Positions 25,042 to 32,545 of a stretch of 64,000 bases of DNA are shown piece by piece. Every line of letters begins with the position of its first letter. The first letter of the stretch is position 1. The notes below the pieces were generated by a model, which was given only the letters and a program-made list of their open reading frames with translations, was not told where the DNA came from and did not search any database. The stretch is taken from positions 62,001-126,000 of the forward strand of contig NZ_APNL01000008.1 of the NCBI RefSeq assembly GCF_040361435.1. The letters are read 5' to 3'. The translations under genes were made by a program, and so were the position numbers. Source of the DNA: Salinisphaera sp002433465. Its GTDB lineage: Bacteria > Pseudomonadota > Gammaproteobacteria > Nevskiales > Salinisphaeraceae.

Positions 25042-25545
25042 ATGAGCACACGCATCTATTTCCTGGTCGGCTTTCTGGCCGCGGGGGGCGCACTGGGGTT
25101 CGCCTATTATCTTCAGTACGTCCACGGGTTGGAGCCGTGCCCGCTGTGTATTTTCCAGCGCGTGGCGATGGCGGGCGTTGGCGTTTTCTGCCTGATTGGC
25201 TGGCTGCACGGCGCGCAGGGCGTCGCCCACAGGATCTACGCGGGCCTGGCCTGCCTGTCGGCCGTTGCCGGTGCTGCCATCGCGGCACGCCACGTATGGC
25301 TGATGCATCTGCCGCCGGATCAGGTCCCTGCGTGCGGGCCCGGACTGGGCTATCTGGTCGATATCATGCCGTTGACGGAAGTGTTGGCCACGGTGCTGCG
25401 CGGCGATGCCAGCTGTGCGGAGGTCAAGGGCGCGTTTCTGGGCATCAGTCTGCCGGCCTGGACCGGCGTGTATTTCGTGCTGCTCGCATTCGGTGCGCTG
25501 GCCGGGATGTTCGGTTTCGGCGCGGCGGACCGACAGCGCGACTGA
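25042..25545 (+). CDS. dsbB: Disulphide bond formation protein B
   Basis: A 167-residue inner-membrane quinone reductase with four membrane helices that reoxidises DsbA. The first periplasmic pair is CPLC in LEPCPLCIFQR; the second pair lies in the loop PACGPGLGYL and RGDASCAEVKG. The quinone-proximal Arg follows in the IFQR segment. ATG 25042 begins the first helix; the upstream in-frame start at 25006 would add a charged tail. DsbA is not in the window. Confidence 0.93.
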   Translation: MSTRIYFLVGFLAAGGALGFAYYLQYVHGLEPCPLCIFQRVAMAGVGVFCLIGWLHGAQGVAHRIYAGLACLSAVAGAAIAARHVWLMHLPPDQVPACGPGLGYLVDIMPLTEVLATVLRGDASCAEVKGAFLGISLPAWTGVYFVLLAFGALAGMFGFGAADRQRD

Positions 25546-25763
25546 GTCAATAGGCCGCAGCGATTTCGTAAGCCCGCGTCGCTGGCGCAGAGAGATGTTC
25601 CCGGGCCCCAAACTCGGTTTTCTGCGCTGGGCCTGTCGCCGGCGTGGGCCGAATGGCGGCCCGATGCTCCGGTTTTGGCGGCGCCCCGAACGCTGGCCGC
25701 GGCGAGCCGGCTCACGCATACTCGTGTCGATACAACGTATTCATTCCATCCAGAAGGGCTGTC

Positions 25764-26246
25764 ATGACTCCCGTAACCGATCTTTGCGATGAATTCAGCG
25801 ACAAGCTGCAGATCGCCGAACCGATGTTTACCGATTTCGGCGGTACCCTCGATTTCGCCGGCCCGATCAGCACGGTGAAATGCTTTGAAGACAACTCGCT
25901 GGTGCGTGCCGCGCTGGAAGAACCGGGTGAGGGACGCGTACTGGTGGTTGATGGCGGTGCCTCCGATCGCTGCGCGTTGCTCGGCGACAATCTCGCCCAG
26001 CTGGCGATCGACAACGAATGGGGCGGCATTCTGGTCTATGGCTGCATTCGCGATTCGGCCGAAATCTCCCAGATGGGCGTGACCGTTAAAGCGCTCAATA
26101 CCCACCCCAAGAAATCGAACAAGAAGAATCAGGGCGAGCGCGACGTACCGGTCCGTTTTGCCGGCGTGTCCTTCATGCCCGGCGACTGGATCTATGCCGA
26201 TCTCGACGGCGTGGTCGTGAGTGCTTCCGAACTGTCGCTATCCTGA
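25764..26246 (+). CDS. rraA: Ribonuclease E activity regulator RraA
   Basis: A 160-residue protein of the RraA family (E. coli RraA 161), a cytosolic trimer that binds and inhibits RNase E in the RNA degradosome. It has DLCDEFSDKLQIAEPMFTDF, VVDGGASDRCALLGDNLAQL and VYGCIRDSAEISQMGVTVKA. The charged HPKKSNKKNQGERDVPV stretch is typical. RBS AGAAGGGC precedes ATG 25764. Related aldolases share the fold, but length and N-terminus favour RraA. Confidence 0.93.
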   Translation: MTPVTDLCDEFSDKLQIAEPMFTDFGGTLDFAGPISTVKCFEDNSLVRAALEEPGEGRVLVVDGGASDRCALLGDNLAQLAIDNEWGGILVYGCIRDSAEISQMGVTVKALNTHPKKSNKKNQGERDVPVRFAGVSFMPGDWIYADLDGVVVSASELSLS

Positions 26247-26264
26247 TCGACGACGCTTGCAACA

Positions 26265-26291
26265 ACGCCCCGGCGTGCTTCGCTGGGGCGT
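26265..26291 (+). terminator. Hairpin after rraA
   Basis: ACGCCCCGGCG and CGCTGGGGCGT form a stem with one G-T wobble and a TGCTT loop, about 20 bp after the rraA stop. No T-run follows, so it is a weak terminator candidate. Confidence 0.45.
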
Positions 26292-26351
26292 AAAGTTATC
26301 GTAAAACAATAGCCTGCCCGTATTGTTTAAGCCTAGAAATAGCATTAGAAC

Positions 26352-26999
26352 TTGATCGATCCACCGACCGAGTGCAGGCGCTGCCCGCGTCTGGTTGCGC
26401 TGCGCCACGACGTTCGTGCCGCGTATCCGCGCTACCATGCGGCCCCGGTGCGCTCCTTCGGGCCAGCCACCGCGCGTCTGCTCGTGGTGGGGCTGGCGCC
26501 GGCGCTGCACGGTGCCAACGCGAGCGGCCGGCCGTTCAGCGATGAACAGTCGGGGGCGCTGATCTATCGCATGCTTTACGACTACGGCTTTGCCTCGCGC
26601 GCCCAGGGACCCGATGCCGGGCCCGAATTGCGGGACTGTCGCATCACCAACGTGGTCAAACGCCTGCCGCCCCAGAACAAGCCGGTAGCCCAGGAGATCA
26701 ATGCCTGTAATCCGTTTCTGGCCAGCGAGCTTGCGCCGGCGCGGATACTGCTGGTGCTCGGCGGGGTGGCACACAAGGCAGTGGTACGCGCGCTGGGAAT
26801 GCGCCAACGCGATCGCGTGTTTGCCCATGGCGCCGAGCATGCGCTGCCCGGCGGGCGGGTGCTGGTCGATTCCTACCACTGCAGCCGCTACAACCTGAAT
26901 ACCCGCCGCCTGACCGAGGCCATGTTCGCCCGGGTGTTCGTACGCGTACGGCAACTCGTCGATGCCTTGGGCTTGCCTGTGAACGACGCGCCGCCATGA
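26352..26999 (+). CDS. Uracil-DNA glycosylase family protein (family 5-like)
   Basis: A 215-residue DNA-repair glycosylase predicted to remove uracil or deaminated bases. The N-terminal CRRCPRL forms half of a Cys cluster that binds a 4Fe-4S centre in UDG families 4 and 5, with later Cys in DCRITN and INACNPF. Motif 1 reads GLAPALHGANASGRPF, as in family 5 (UDGb), and the C-terminal motif is HCSRYNLNT, where HPSxxNxNT is usual; Cys replaces Pro here. The apparent start is TTG at 26352. It ends 7 bp before uvrC, so the two repair genes are probably co-transcribed. Confidence 0.85.
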   Translation: MIDPPTECRRCPRLVALRHDVRAAYPRYHAAPVRSFGPATARLLVVGLAPALHGANASGRPFSDEQSGALIYRMLYDYGFASRAQGPDAGPELRDCRITNVVKRLPPQNKPVAQEINACNPFLASELAPARILLVLGGVAHKAVVRALGMRQRDRVFAHGAEHALPGGRVLVDSYHCSRYNLNTRRLTEAMFARVFVRVRQLVDALGLPVNDAPP

Positions 27000-27006
27000 T
27001 GATGCG

Positions 27007-28854
27007 ATGACCGACGAGACGACCCCGCAGACCGACGCGACCGGCTTCGACCCGCGCAGCTACCTGCGCCAGCTCACCCAGGCGCCGGGCGTGTACCGCA
27101 TGTACAACGCCCAGGGCGACGTGCTGTATGTGGGCAAGGCCAAGAACCTGAAAAAACGCGTGTCCAGCTATTTCCTGCGCGCATCGGGCAACGCCAAGAC
27201 CGAGGCGATGCTCGATCAGGTGGCCGATATCCAGGTCACGATCACGCATACCGAAGACGAAGCGCTGCTGCTCGAGTCCACGCTGATCAAAAAGCATCGG
27301 CCGCGATACAACGTCTATCTGCGCGACGACAAGAGCTACCCCTACCTCATGATCACCGGGGACAACGACTATCCACGGGTGGTCTATCACCGCGGCGCAC
27401 AGAAACGAAAGGGGCATTATTTCGGCCCGTTCCCAAGCTCCGGCGCGGTCAAACAGACCCAGGACACGCTGACCCGGCTGTTCAAGCTGCGCAACTGTCG
27501 CGACAGCTTCTTCGAAAACCGCTCGCGGCCCTGTCTGCAGTATCAGATCAAGCGCTGTACCGCGCCCTGCGTGGGTTATATCAGCAAGGATGACTATGCC
27601 CGCGACGTGAACGACGCGGTCGAGCTGCTGGAAGGGCGCAACGAAAAACTCATCGACCGTCTGGTCGGCGAGATGGAGGCCGCGGCCAAGGCGCTGGATT
27701 TCGAAACCGCCGCCCGCCTGCGGGAAAAGATTGCGGCATTGCGTCGATTGCAGTCGCAGAGCCATAAAGTAGGCGGGCAGAGCGATTTCGATATCGTTTG
27801 TGCCGCGATCGATGGTGGTATCGGCGCGGTCGTGGTGGTCACCGTGCGCGGCGGCATCAACCTCGGCCACCGTAGTTTCTTCCCGCATGCGCCGCCGGGC
27901 ACCGACGTAGCCGATCTCGTGGCCGCCTTCATGAGCCAGTACTACCTGGAACGCCGGCCGCCGCCCGAACTGCTGGTCGACCCGCTGCCAGCCGACGATA
28001 AGTGGCTGGCCGAAAGTCTGGGCCGCCGCGCACAGCGCAAGGTGGCGTTCAAGACCAACGTACGCGCGGAACGCAAGCGCTGGCTGGACAACACGCGGGC
28101 GACGCTCTCACAAACGCTTTCGGCACAGTTGGCGAGCCGGGCCGGGGTGGAAAAACGCCTGTCTTCGCTGGCGAAGGGCCTGGGGCTGGAGGCGCCGCCG
28201 ATGCATATGGCCTGTTTCGACATCAGCCATACGCGCGGTGAACGCACCGTGGCCTCCTGCGTGGTGTTCGAGGCGGGCGTGGCGAACAAGTCGAAGTATC
28301 GGCGCTTCAATATCGACGGTATCGAACCCGGCGACGACTATGCAGCGATGCGACAGGCCCTGACCCGGCGCTTCAAGCGGGTTAAAAACGGCGAGGACTA
28401 CATGCCCGACCTGCTGCTCATCGACGGCGGCAAGGGTCAGCTCGGCGTTGCCGTGGAAGCGCTCGAAGAGCTTGAAGTAACCGGCGTCAACGTCATCGGC
28501 GTGGCCAAGGGCTCGACGCGCAAGCCCGGGCTCGAGCAGATCTTTTTGCCGGGCGAGAAATCGCCTCTTATACTGCCGGCAGACTCCCCGGGGCTGCATC
28601 TCATCCAGCAGATTCGCGACGAGGCGCATCGTTTCGCGATCGCCGGCCACCGCGGCCAGCGCGGCAAGGCACGCCAGGGGTCCATGCTCGACGGGGTTGA
28701 CGGGCTGGGGCCGAAACGTCGCAAGAAGCTGCTTCAAACCTTTGGCGGGCCAAAGCAGGTAGCCAGGGCCGGGGTGTCGGAACTTGCACGGGTGGAAGGC
28801 ATCAGTGCGACCATGGCACAACGGATTTACGATCATTTCCACAACACGGCCTGA
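27007..28854 (+). CDS. uvrC: Excinuclease ABC subunit C
   Basis: A 615-residue dual-incision nuclease of nucleotide excision repair that acts with UvrA and UvrB. Domains in order: GIY-YIG nuclease (about 22-100, PGVYRMYNAQGDVLYVGKAK), Cys cluster (LQYQIKRCTAPCVGYI), UVR motif near 200-240 (ALDFETAARLREKIAALRR), RNase H-like C-terminal nuclease (ACFDISHTRGERTVASCVVF and LLLIDGGKGQLGVA), and tandem HhH at the end (DGLGPKRRKKLLQTFGG). Length is normal. Followed 42 bp later by pgsA, the arrangement found in many gammaproteobacteria. Confidence 0.97.
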   Translation: MTDETTPQTDATGFDPRSYLRQLTQAPGVYRMYNAQGDVLYVGKAKNLKKRVSSYFLRASGNAKTEAMLDQVADIQVTITHTEDEALLLESTLIKKHRPRYNVYLRDDKSYPYLMITGDNDYPRVVYHRGAQKRKGHYFGPFPSSGAVKQTQDTLTRLFKLRNCRDSFFENRSRPCLQYQIKRCTAPCVGYISKDDYARDVNDAVELLEGRNEKLIDRLVGEMEAAAKALDFETAARLREKIAALRRLQSQSHKVGGQSDFDIVCAAIDGGIGAVVVVTVRGGINLGHRSFFPHAPPGTDVADLVAAFMSQYYLERRPPPELLVDPLPADDKWLAESLGRRAQRKVAFKTNVRAERKRWLDNTRATLSQTLSAQLASRAGVEKRLSSLAKGLGLEAPPMHMACFDISHTRGERTVASCVVFEAGVANKSKYRRFNIDGIEPGDDYAAMRQALTRRFKRVKNGEDYMPDLLLIDGGKGQLGVAVEALEELEVTGVNVIGVAKGSTRKPGLEQIFLPGEKSPLILPADSPGLHLIQQIRDEAHRFAIAGHRGQRGKARQGSMLDGVDGLGPKRRKKLLQTFGGPKQVARAGVSELARVEGISATMAQRIYDHFHNTA

Positions 28855-28896
28855 CGTCGGTGTCATCCGATCCGCGCGGCCCGCGAGGAGAAGCGC

Positions 28897-29448
28897 TTGA
28901 ACCTGCCCATTTGGCTGACCCTGTTTCGCCTGATTCTCATACCCTTCGTGGTGGGGCTCATGTTCGTGCCCCTGCCCAGTGCCAATATCGTGGCCGCCAT
29001 CCTGTTCGGCGTGGCCCTGGCCACCGACTGGCTCGACGGCCATCTCGCACGGCGCTGGAACCAGACCTCGGCGTTCGGGGCGTTTCTCGACCCGGTCGCC
29101 GACAAGCTGATCGTGTGCGCGGTGCTGGTCATGCTCGTCTACCGCGATCCGCACTATTACATTGCCCTGTCGGCCACCGTCATCGTCGGCCGCGAACTGA
29201 CCGTGTCAGCGCTGCGCGAATGGATGGCGGAGCTGGGCGAGCGCGGCGTGGTCGCGGTCGGCTCGTTGGGCAAGTACAAGACCGCCATCCAGATGGCCGC
29301 CATTTTCTGCATGTTGTTCGACCTGGCCCAGCGCACCGGCGTTTATCTGTTCGGTGTCGCGCTGCTGATCGTTTCGGCGGTGCTCACGCTCTGGTCGATG
29401 GTGGTCTACTTGCGCCAGGCATGGCCGCGCCTGAGCATGGAACGCTAG
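28897..29448 (+). CDS. pgsA: CDP-diacylglycerol--glycerol-3-phosphate 3-phosphatidyltransferase
   Basis: A 183-residue inner-membrane enzyme that makes phosphatidylglycerol phosphate, the first step to phosphatidylglycerol and cardiolipin. The CDP-alcohol phosphotransferase signature is present: TDWLDGHLARRWNQTSAFG continuing to FLDPVADK. There are about four to five membrane helices. TTG 28897 is used because GAGGAGAAG lies just upstream and translation begins NLPIWLTLFRL, as usual for the family. Probably co-transcribed with uvrC. No clear terminator was seen in the following 235 bp, which hold nothing else recognisable. Confidence 0.96.
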   Translation: MNLPIWLTLFRLILIPFVVGLMFVPLPSANIVAAILFGVALATDWLDGHLARRWNQTSAFGAFLDPVADKLIVCAVLVMLVYRDPHYYIALSATVIVGRELTVSALREWMAELGERGVVAVGSLGKYKTAIQMAAIFCMLFDLAQRTGVYLFGVALLIVSAVLTLWSMVVYLRQAWPRLSMER

Positions 29449-29683
29449 TTAACACGGTACGGCGGCCGCGGACTCGGCCCGCGGTTGCGCGCCGGTCCGG
29501 TTCCGGCCCAGGTCGAACAAGGTCGCAAGACAGACCGGGCAGGGTGCTTCATCGCCTTCAAGCCGGGCTTGAACCCGGCCTGTGAAGCGACGCTGGCGGC
29601 AGCAGAACCGACTTGATGAAAAACCTTTGTCGATATGGGTTGACACCCGATCTTTTACGCCTAGAATACGCACTCTCAACGGC

Positions 29684-29758
29684 GCGGGAATAGCTCAGTG
29701 GTAGAGCACAACCTTGCCAAGGTTGGGGTCGCGAGTTCGAATCTCGTTTCCCGCTCCA
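29684..29758 (+). tRNA. tRNA-Gly (GCC)
   Basis: The acceptor stem GCGGGAA pairs with TTCCCGC, and TCCA is encoded at the 3' end. The anticodon arm is CAACC-TTGCCAA-GGTTG with anticodon GCC. The D arm (TAGCTCAGTGGTAGAGCA) and T arm (GCGAGTTCGAATCTCGT) are intact. Followed by a terminator and then tRNA-Cys. Confidence 0.97.
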
Positions 29759-29772
29759 AATAGACATTGCCG

Positions 29773-29803
29773 AAACCTCGGCCCGCCGGTCGGGGTTTTT
29801 CTT
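29773..29803 (+). terminator. Terminator between tRNA-Gly and tRNA-Cys
   Basis: AAACCTCG and CGGGGTTT (one wobble) flank an inner GCC/GGT pairing and lead into a T-run at 29796-29803. It may attenuate read-through from tRNA-Gly into tRNA-Cys. Confidence 0.7.
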
Positions 29804-29836
29804 TATCAGCATCCGCCTGTTTGGATGTATGCGACC

Positions 29837-29910
29837 GGCCAGGTGGCAGAGTGGTGATGCAGCGGCCTGCAAAGCCGCGTACCTCGGTTCGATTCCGGGC
29901 CTGGCCTCCA
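29837..29910 (+). tRNA. tRNA-Cys (GCA), integration target
   Basis: The acceptor stem GGCCAGG pairs with CCTGGCC, and TCCA is encoded at the 3' end. The anticodon arm GCGGC-CTGCAAA-GCCGC gives anticodon GCA. The last 20 bases (29891-29910) are part of a direct repeat that recurs at 46407, so the element at 29.9-46.4 kb has entered at the 3' end and rebuilt an intact tRNA. Confidence 0.97.
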
Positions 29911-29911
29911 T
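29891..29911 (+). repeat. attL core of the integrated element
   Basis: A 21-bp sequence covering the T-arm end and acceptor stem of tRNA-Cys, beginning GATTCCGGGCC and ending CTCCAT. It is identical to 46407-46427. It defines the left boundary of the 16.5-kb element. Confidence 0.92.
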
Positions 29912-29947
29912 CTAAGCATCCTAGAAAATCCAATTAAGTCTTTATCG

Positions 29948-29969
29948 GCCCGTATTTACGGGCTTTTTT
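29948..29969 (+). terminator. Element-borne terminator after tRNA-Cys
   Basis: GCCCGTA and TACGGGC with a two-base loop, then a T-run. It replaces the native tRNA-Cys terminator, which was displaced to 46455-46480 at the right junction. Confidence 0.88.
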
Positions 29970-29994
29970 GTGTCTGGAATGTCCCATTACGTCC

Positions 29995-30072
29995 GGGGGC
30001 ATCCGTTGCAATCCGGGGGCACTTGGGGGCATATATGGGGGCATCTTCCCCCAACGCCGACCGGATGCCCCC
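29995..30072. repeat. GGGGGCA repeats, likely integrase arm sites (left)
   Basis: GGGGGCAT or GGGGGCAC occurs four times in direct orientation (29995, 30015, 30025, 30037) and once inverted (ATGCCCCC, 30065-30072) just inside attL and before the integrase start. Two more copies lie just inside attR (46333, 46345). Such clustering at both ends fits arm-type binding sites of a tyrosine integrase. Confidence 0.6.
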
Positions 30073-30073
30073 A

Positions 30074-31288
30074 ATGAAGCTAACCGCCACTAAGGTCGAT
30101 AAAGCCAAGCCACGCGATAACGCGTTCAAGCTAAGCGATGGCGACGGCATGTTTTTGCTGGTATCGCCGAAGGGCGGTAAAGCATGGCGACTCAAGTACC
30201 GCATTCATGGCAAGGAAAAGCAGCTAGCACTCGGCACGTATCCCGAGGTATCGCTGAAACTAGCCCGAGAGCGCCGTGCAGACGCTCGCAAAGCGATTGC
30301 GGCGGGTATCGACCCGAGCGCGCAGAAACAGGCCGAGAAGCGCGCACAGAACGCGGCAGACACGTTTGAGGCGGTCGCCCGCGAATGGATCAAGGCTCGC
30401 AGCGGTGAATGGGGCGAAAGTAACCGCCACCAAGTTACCCGGCGACTAGAACGCGATGCGTTTCCGTGGATTGGCACAACCAAGGTTCACGAACTGGAGC
30501 CGCCCGAAGTGCTGCGGATGCTACGGCGTACTGAAAGCCGGGGCGCGATCGAGACGGCGCACCGTGTCAAGAATCTGGTGGGGCAGGTCATGCGCTATGC
30601 GGTGGCGACGGGTAGGGCGCAGCGTGACCCGACCCCCGATCTGGCCGGGGCGCTCAAGACCAAGCGCGCCAAACATCATGCGAGCCTGACGACGCCCGCA
30701 GCGATTGGCCCGCTGTTGCGCGATATTGACGGCTACGAAGGTCAGTTCGTGACCCGGTGCGCGCTGCAACTTGCGCCGCTGGTATTCGTGCGGCCCGGAG
30801 AGCTACGCAAGGCGGAGTGGATCGAGTTCGATCTTGATAAGGCCGAATGGCGGATACCGGCCGAGCGCATGAAGATGGACGCGCCGCATATCGTGCCGCT
30901 GTCGGAACAGGCAATCGAGGTGCTGCGAGAGCTAGACCCGCTGACAGGGTGCGGGCGCTACGTTTTCCCCGGTGCGCGATCTGATGACCGGCCTATGAGC
31001 GAAAACACGCTCAACGCCGCGCTGAGGCGCTTGGGATACGACAAGGATCAAATGACCGGCCACGGATTCCGAAGCATGGCATCGACGCTGCTGAATGAGC
31101 AGGGCTGGAACCGCGATGCTATCGAGCGGCAACTGGCGCACGCTGAGCGCGATAACGTGCGGGCTGCGTACAACTACGCCGAGCACTTGGACGAACGCCG
31201 GCGGATGATGCAGGCGTGGGCCGACTATTTGGCGGGACTGAAGCGTGGGGCGAACGTCACACCAATTAAATCAGCGAGCGCCGTATGA
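30074..31288 (+). CDS. int: P4-type tyrosine integrase
   Basis: A 404-residue site-specific recombinase of the P4/CP4-57 group that would integrate and excise the element at tRNA-Cys. The N-terminal arm-binding domain (about 1-80) has DNAFKLSDGDGMFLLVSPKG and KEKQLALGTYPEVSLKLARE. The core-binding domain is at about 95-185 and the catalytic domain after 195. Catalytic residues are Arg in FVRPGELRKAEW, HxxR in GHGFRSMAS, His in QLAHAERD and Tyr in RAAYNYAEH. ATG 30074 is chosen because upstream in-frame starts lie within the GGGGGCA repeats. Start overlap of the next gene (ATGA) indicates an operon. Confidence 0.93.
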   Translation: MKLTATKVDKAKPRDNAFKLSDGDGMFLLVSPKGGKAWRLKYRIHGKEKQLALGTYPEVSLKLARERRADARKAIAAGIDPSAQKQAEKRAQNAADTFEAVAREWIKARSGEWGESNRHQVTRRLERDAFPWIGTTKVHELEPPEVLRMLRRTESRGAIETAHRVKNLVGQVMRYAVATGRAQRDPTPDLAGALKTKRAKHHASLTTPAAIGPLLRDIDGYEGQFVTRCALQLAPLVFVRPGELRKAEWIEFDLDKAEWRIPAERMKMDAPHIVPLSEQAIEVLRELDPLTGCGRYVFPGARSDDRPMSENTLNAALRRLGYDKDQMTGHGFRSMASTLLNEQGWNRDAIERQLAHAERDNVRAAYNYAEHLDERRRMMQAWADYLAGLKRGANVTPIKSASAV

Positions 31289-31857
31289 GCAAAGGTAAAC
31301 GCTGCCCAGGCGGGTACGGCCGCGATAAAACACGGAAGCAGTTCGAGCACTGGCGCGAAAGATTGAGGGATAGTGAAGACTACCCGGTGCTGGATGGCTT
31401 GGAGACGGCGTGGCAAGAGCTGTCCGACCTTTATGATTTTCCTTGGACCGATGAGAAAACACGGGAATCTTTTTACGACTTCGAAAGCCCAATAACTGCA
31501 ATTATTTACGCAGTTGAAATGGGGTTCTATCCGCCCCCAGAAGTGATGCTGGCCCTACTCAGCCGATGGGATGAGTACATGCGATCGGTCGGTGAGAAGG
31601 ATTTGGAAACCGCGATGATCGGGCCGTTGCGTCGACGCACCGGTAACTACGCGCGGCGAGAAATTAAAGGAATGCAGCCGTATGCATGGGCAGGCGAAAT
31701 AGCTCGCGCAGTGGAGAAAGAGGGTATAAGCCGCATACAGGCCGCCACAGATCTAGTAGAGCGCTGGAACTTGCAAATTGATCCAGAAAGCGTTTTGAGA
31801 ATGGTTAGGGATACCCCGTTTCAAAAGCTACGGCTCCAGAAAAAGCGGACTGAATAG
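31285..31857 (+). CDS. Hypothetical element protein
   Basis: A 190-residue basic, soluble protein whose ATG overlaps the integrase stop by 4 bp. It has a Lys/Arg-rich N-terminus (MSKGKRCPGGYGRDKTRKQF) and a central acidic helical part (LETAWQELSDLYDFPWTDEK). The C-terminal AIARAVEKEG-like helices (AWAGEIARAVEKEGISRIQA) might bind DNA. No family recognised; perhaps a regulator or accessory recombination factor because of its coupling to int. Confidence 0.6.
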   Translation: MSKGKRCPGGYGRDKTRKQFEHWRERLRDSEDYPVLDGLETAWQELSDLYDFPWTDEKTRESFYDFESPITAIIYAVEMGFYPPPEVMLALLSRWDEYMRSVGEKDLETAMIGPLRRRTGNYARREIKGMQPYAWAGEIARAVEKEGISRIQAATDLVERWNLQIDPESVLRMVRDTPFQKLRLQKKRTE

Positions 31858-31940
31858 GGCGGTATTGAGTCCTCGTTCAATGTGAAAAACAGCTATTAAA
31901 TAAGTAGCCATGTTCCACAGCACGCCAAAGGGGTGCAGAC

Positions 31941-32138
31941 ATGGCCAAGCAGAGCCTTATCCGGCTTCCAGCCGTAAAAGCCCGTACCGGGCAATCGCGT
32001 AGTGCGATCTATGCCGCTATGCAGCGCGGTGAGTTCCCGCAATCCGTACCTATCGGCCCTAGAGCCGTTGCGTGGGTAGAAAGCGAAATCGACGCCTACA
32101 TCGAGCGTCAGATTGATCGGCGTTCGGAGGCGGCATGA
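31941..32138 (+). CDS. alpA: AlpA-family transcriptional regulator
   Basis: A 65-residue MerR-like winged-helix protein of the AlpA family. It contains IRLPAVKARTGQSRSAIYAA (helix-turn-helix), GEFPQSVPIGPRAVAWVESE and a C-terminal helix EIDAYIERQIDRRSE. In P4-like elements and phage-inducible islands AlpA activates island or excision genes. Its position between integrase and replication gene fits. Overlap (ATGA) with the next gene implies coupled translation. Confidence 0.9.
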   Translation: MAKQSLIRLPAVKARTGQSRSAIYAAMQRGEFPQSVPIGPRAVAWVESEIDAYIERQIDRRSEAA

Positions 32139-32428
32139 ACGATCATCATATCGTCGGCCGCTTTCCATTTACCCGCGAAGGTCACGCTAATCGACGCGAC
32201 GCAGATGCAGAACCTCGCATCGCCGTTGTATCGATCGACGTGGAGGATAAGCGCCTGCACTACCACGAAGCCGGCGACGAGTACGTGCGAGCTATCGACC
32301 TGCACAAGCTCAAGCTGATTGATCCGCTGATCGAGGGCATGGAGCCGAGGGACGCCTTCATGGCGGGCGTTTGGTGCGAGGTGGCGATGCAGGAACGTCG
32401 AGCCCAGCGCGACGAACAGGTGGCGTAA
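32135..32428 (+). CDS. Hypothetical element protein
   Basis: A 97-residue acidic protein overlapping alpA by 4 bp. It has a beta-rich first half (RIAVVSIDVEDKRLHYHEAG) and a helical second half (IEGMEPRDAFMAGVWCEVAM). No recognised family. A terminator-like hairpin follows its stop. Confidence 0.6.
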   Translation: MNDHHIVGRFPFTREGHANRRDADAEPRIAVVSIDVEDKRLHYHEAGDEYVRAIDLHKLKLIDPLIEGMEPRDAFMAGVWCEVAMQERRAQRDEQVA

Positions 32429-32435
32429 CTGAAAA

Positions 32436-32458
32436 GCCCCGGGTTAGTGGCCCGGGGC
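32436..32458 (+). terminator. GC-rich hairpin after the alpA operon
   Basis: GCCCCGGG and CCCGGGGC with a seven-base loop, 8 bp after the stop at 32428. No T-run follows, so it may attenuate rather than stop transcription into the replication gene. Confidence 0.5.
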
Positions 32459-32497
32459 CTCGCTAAATCTCGGCAGACGAAACCAGAGAAAGAGCTT

Positions 32498-32545
32498 ATG
32501 CAGAAACTTGATTCTATACGCGCCCCAGAGCGGCCGCAACGGTGA
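32498..32545 (+). CDS. Leader peptide coupled to the replication gene
   Basis: A 15-codon frame MQKLDSIRAPERPQR preceded by an AGAAAGAG-like site. Its TGA stop overlaps the GTG start of the next gene (GTGA). The replication gene lacks a good Shine-Dalgarno of its own, so this short frame may couple its translation. It is too short for homology to judge. Confidence 0.4.
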   Translation: MQKLDSIRAPERPQR

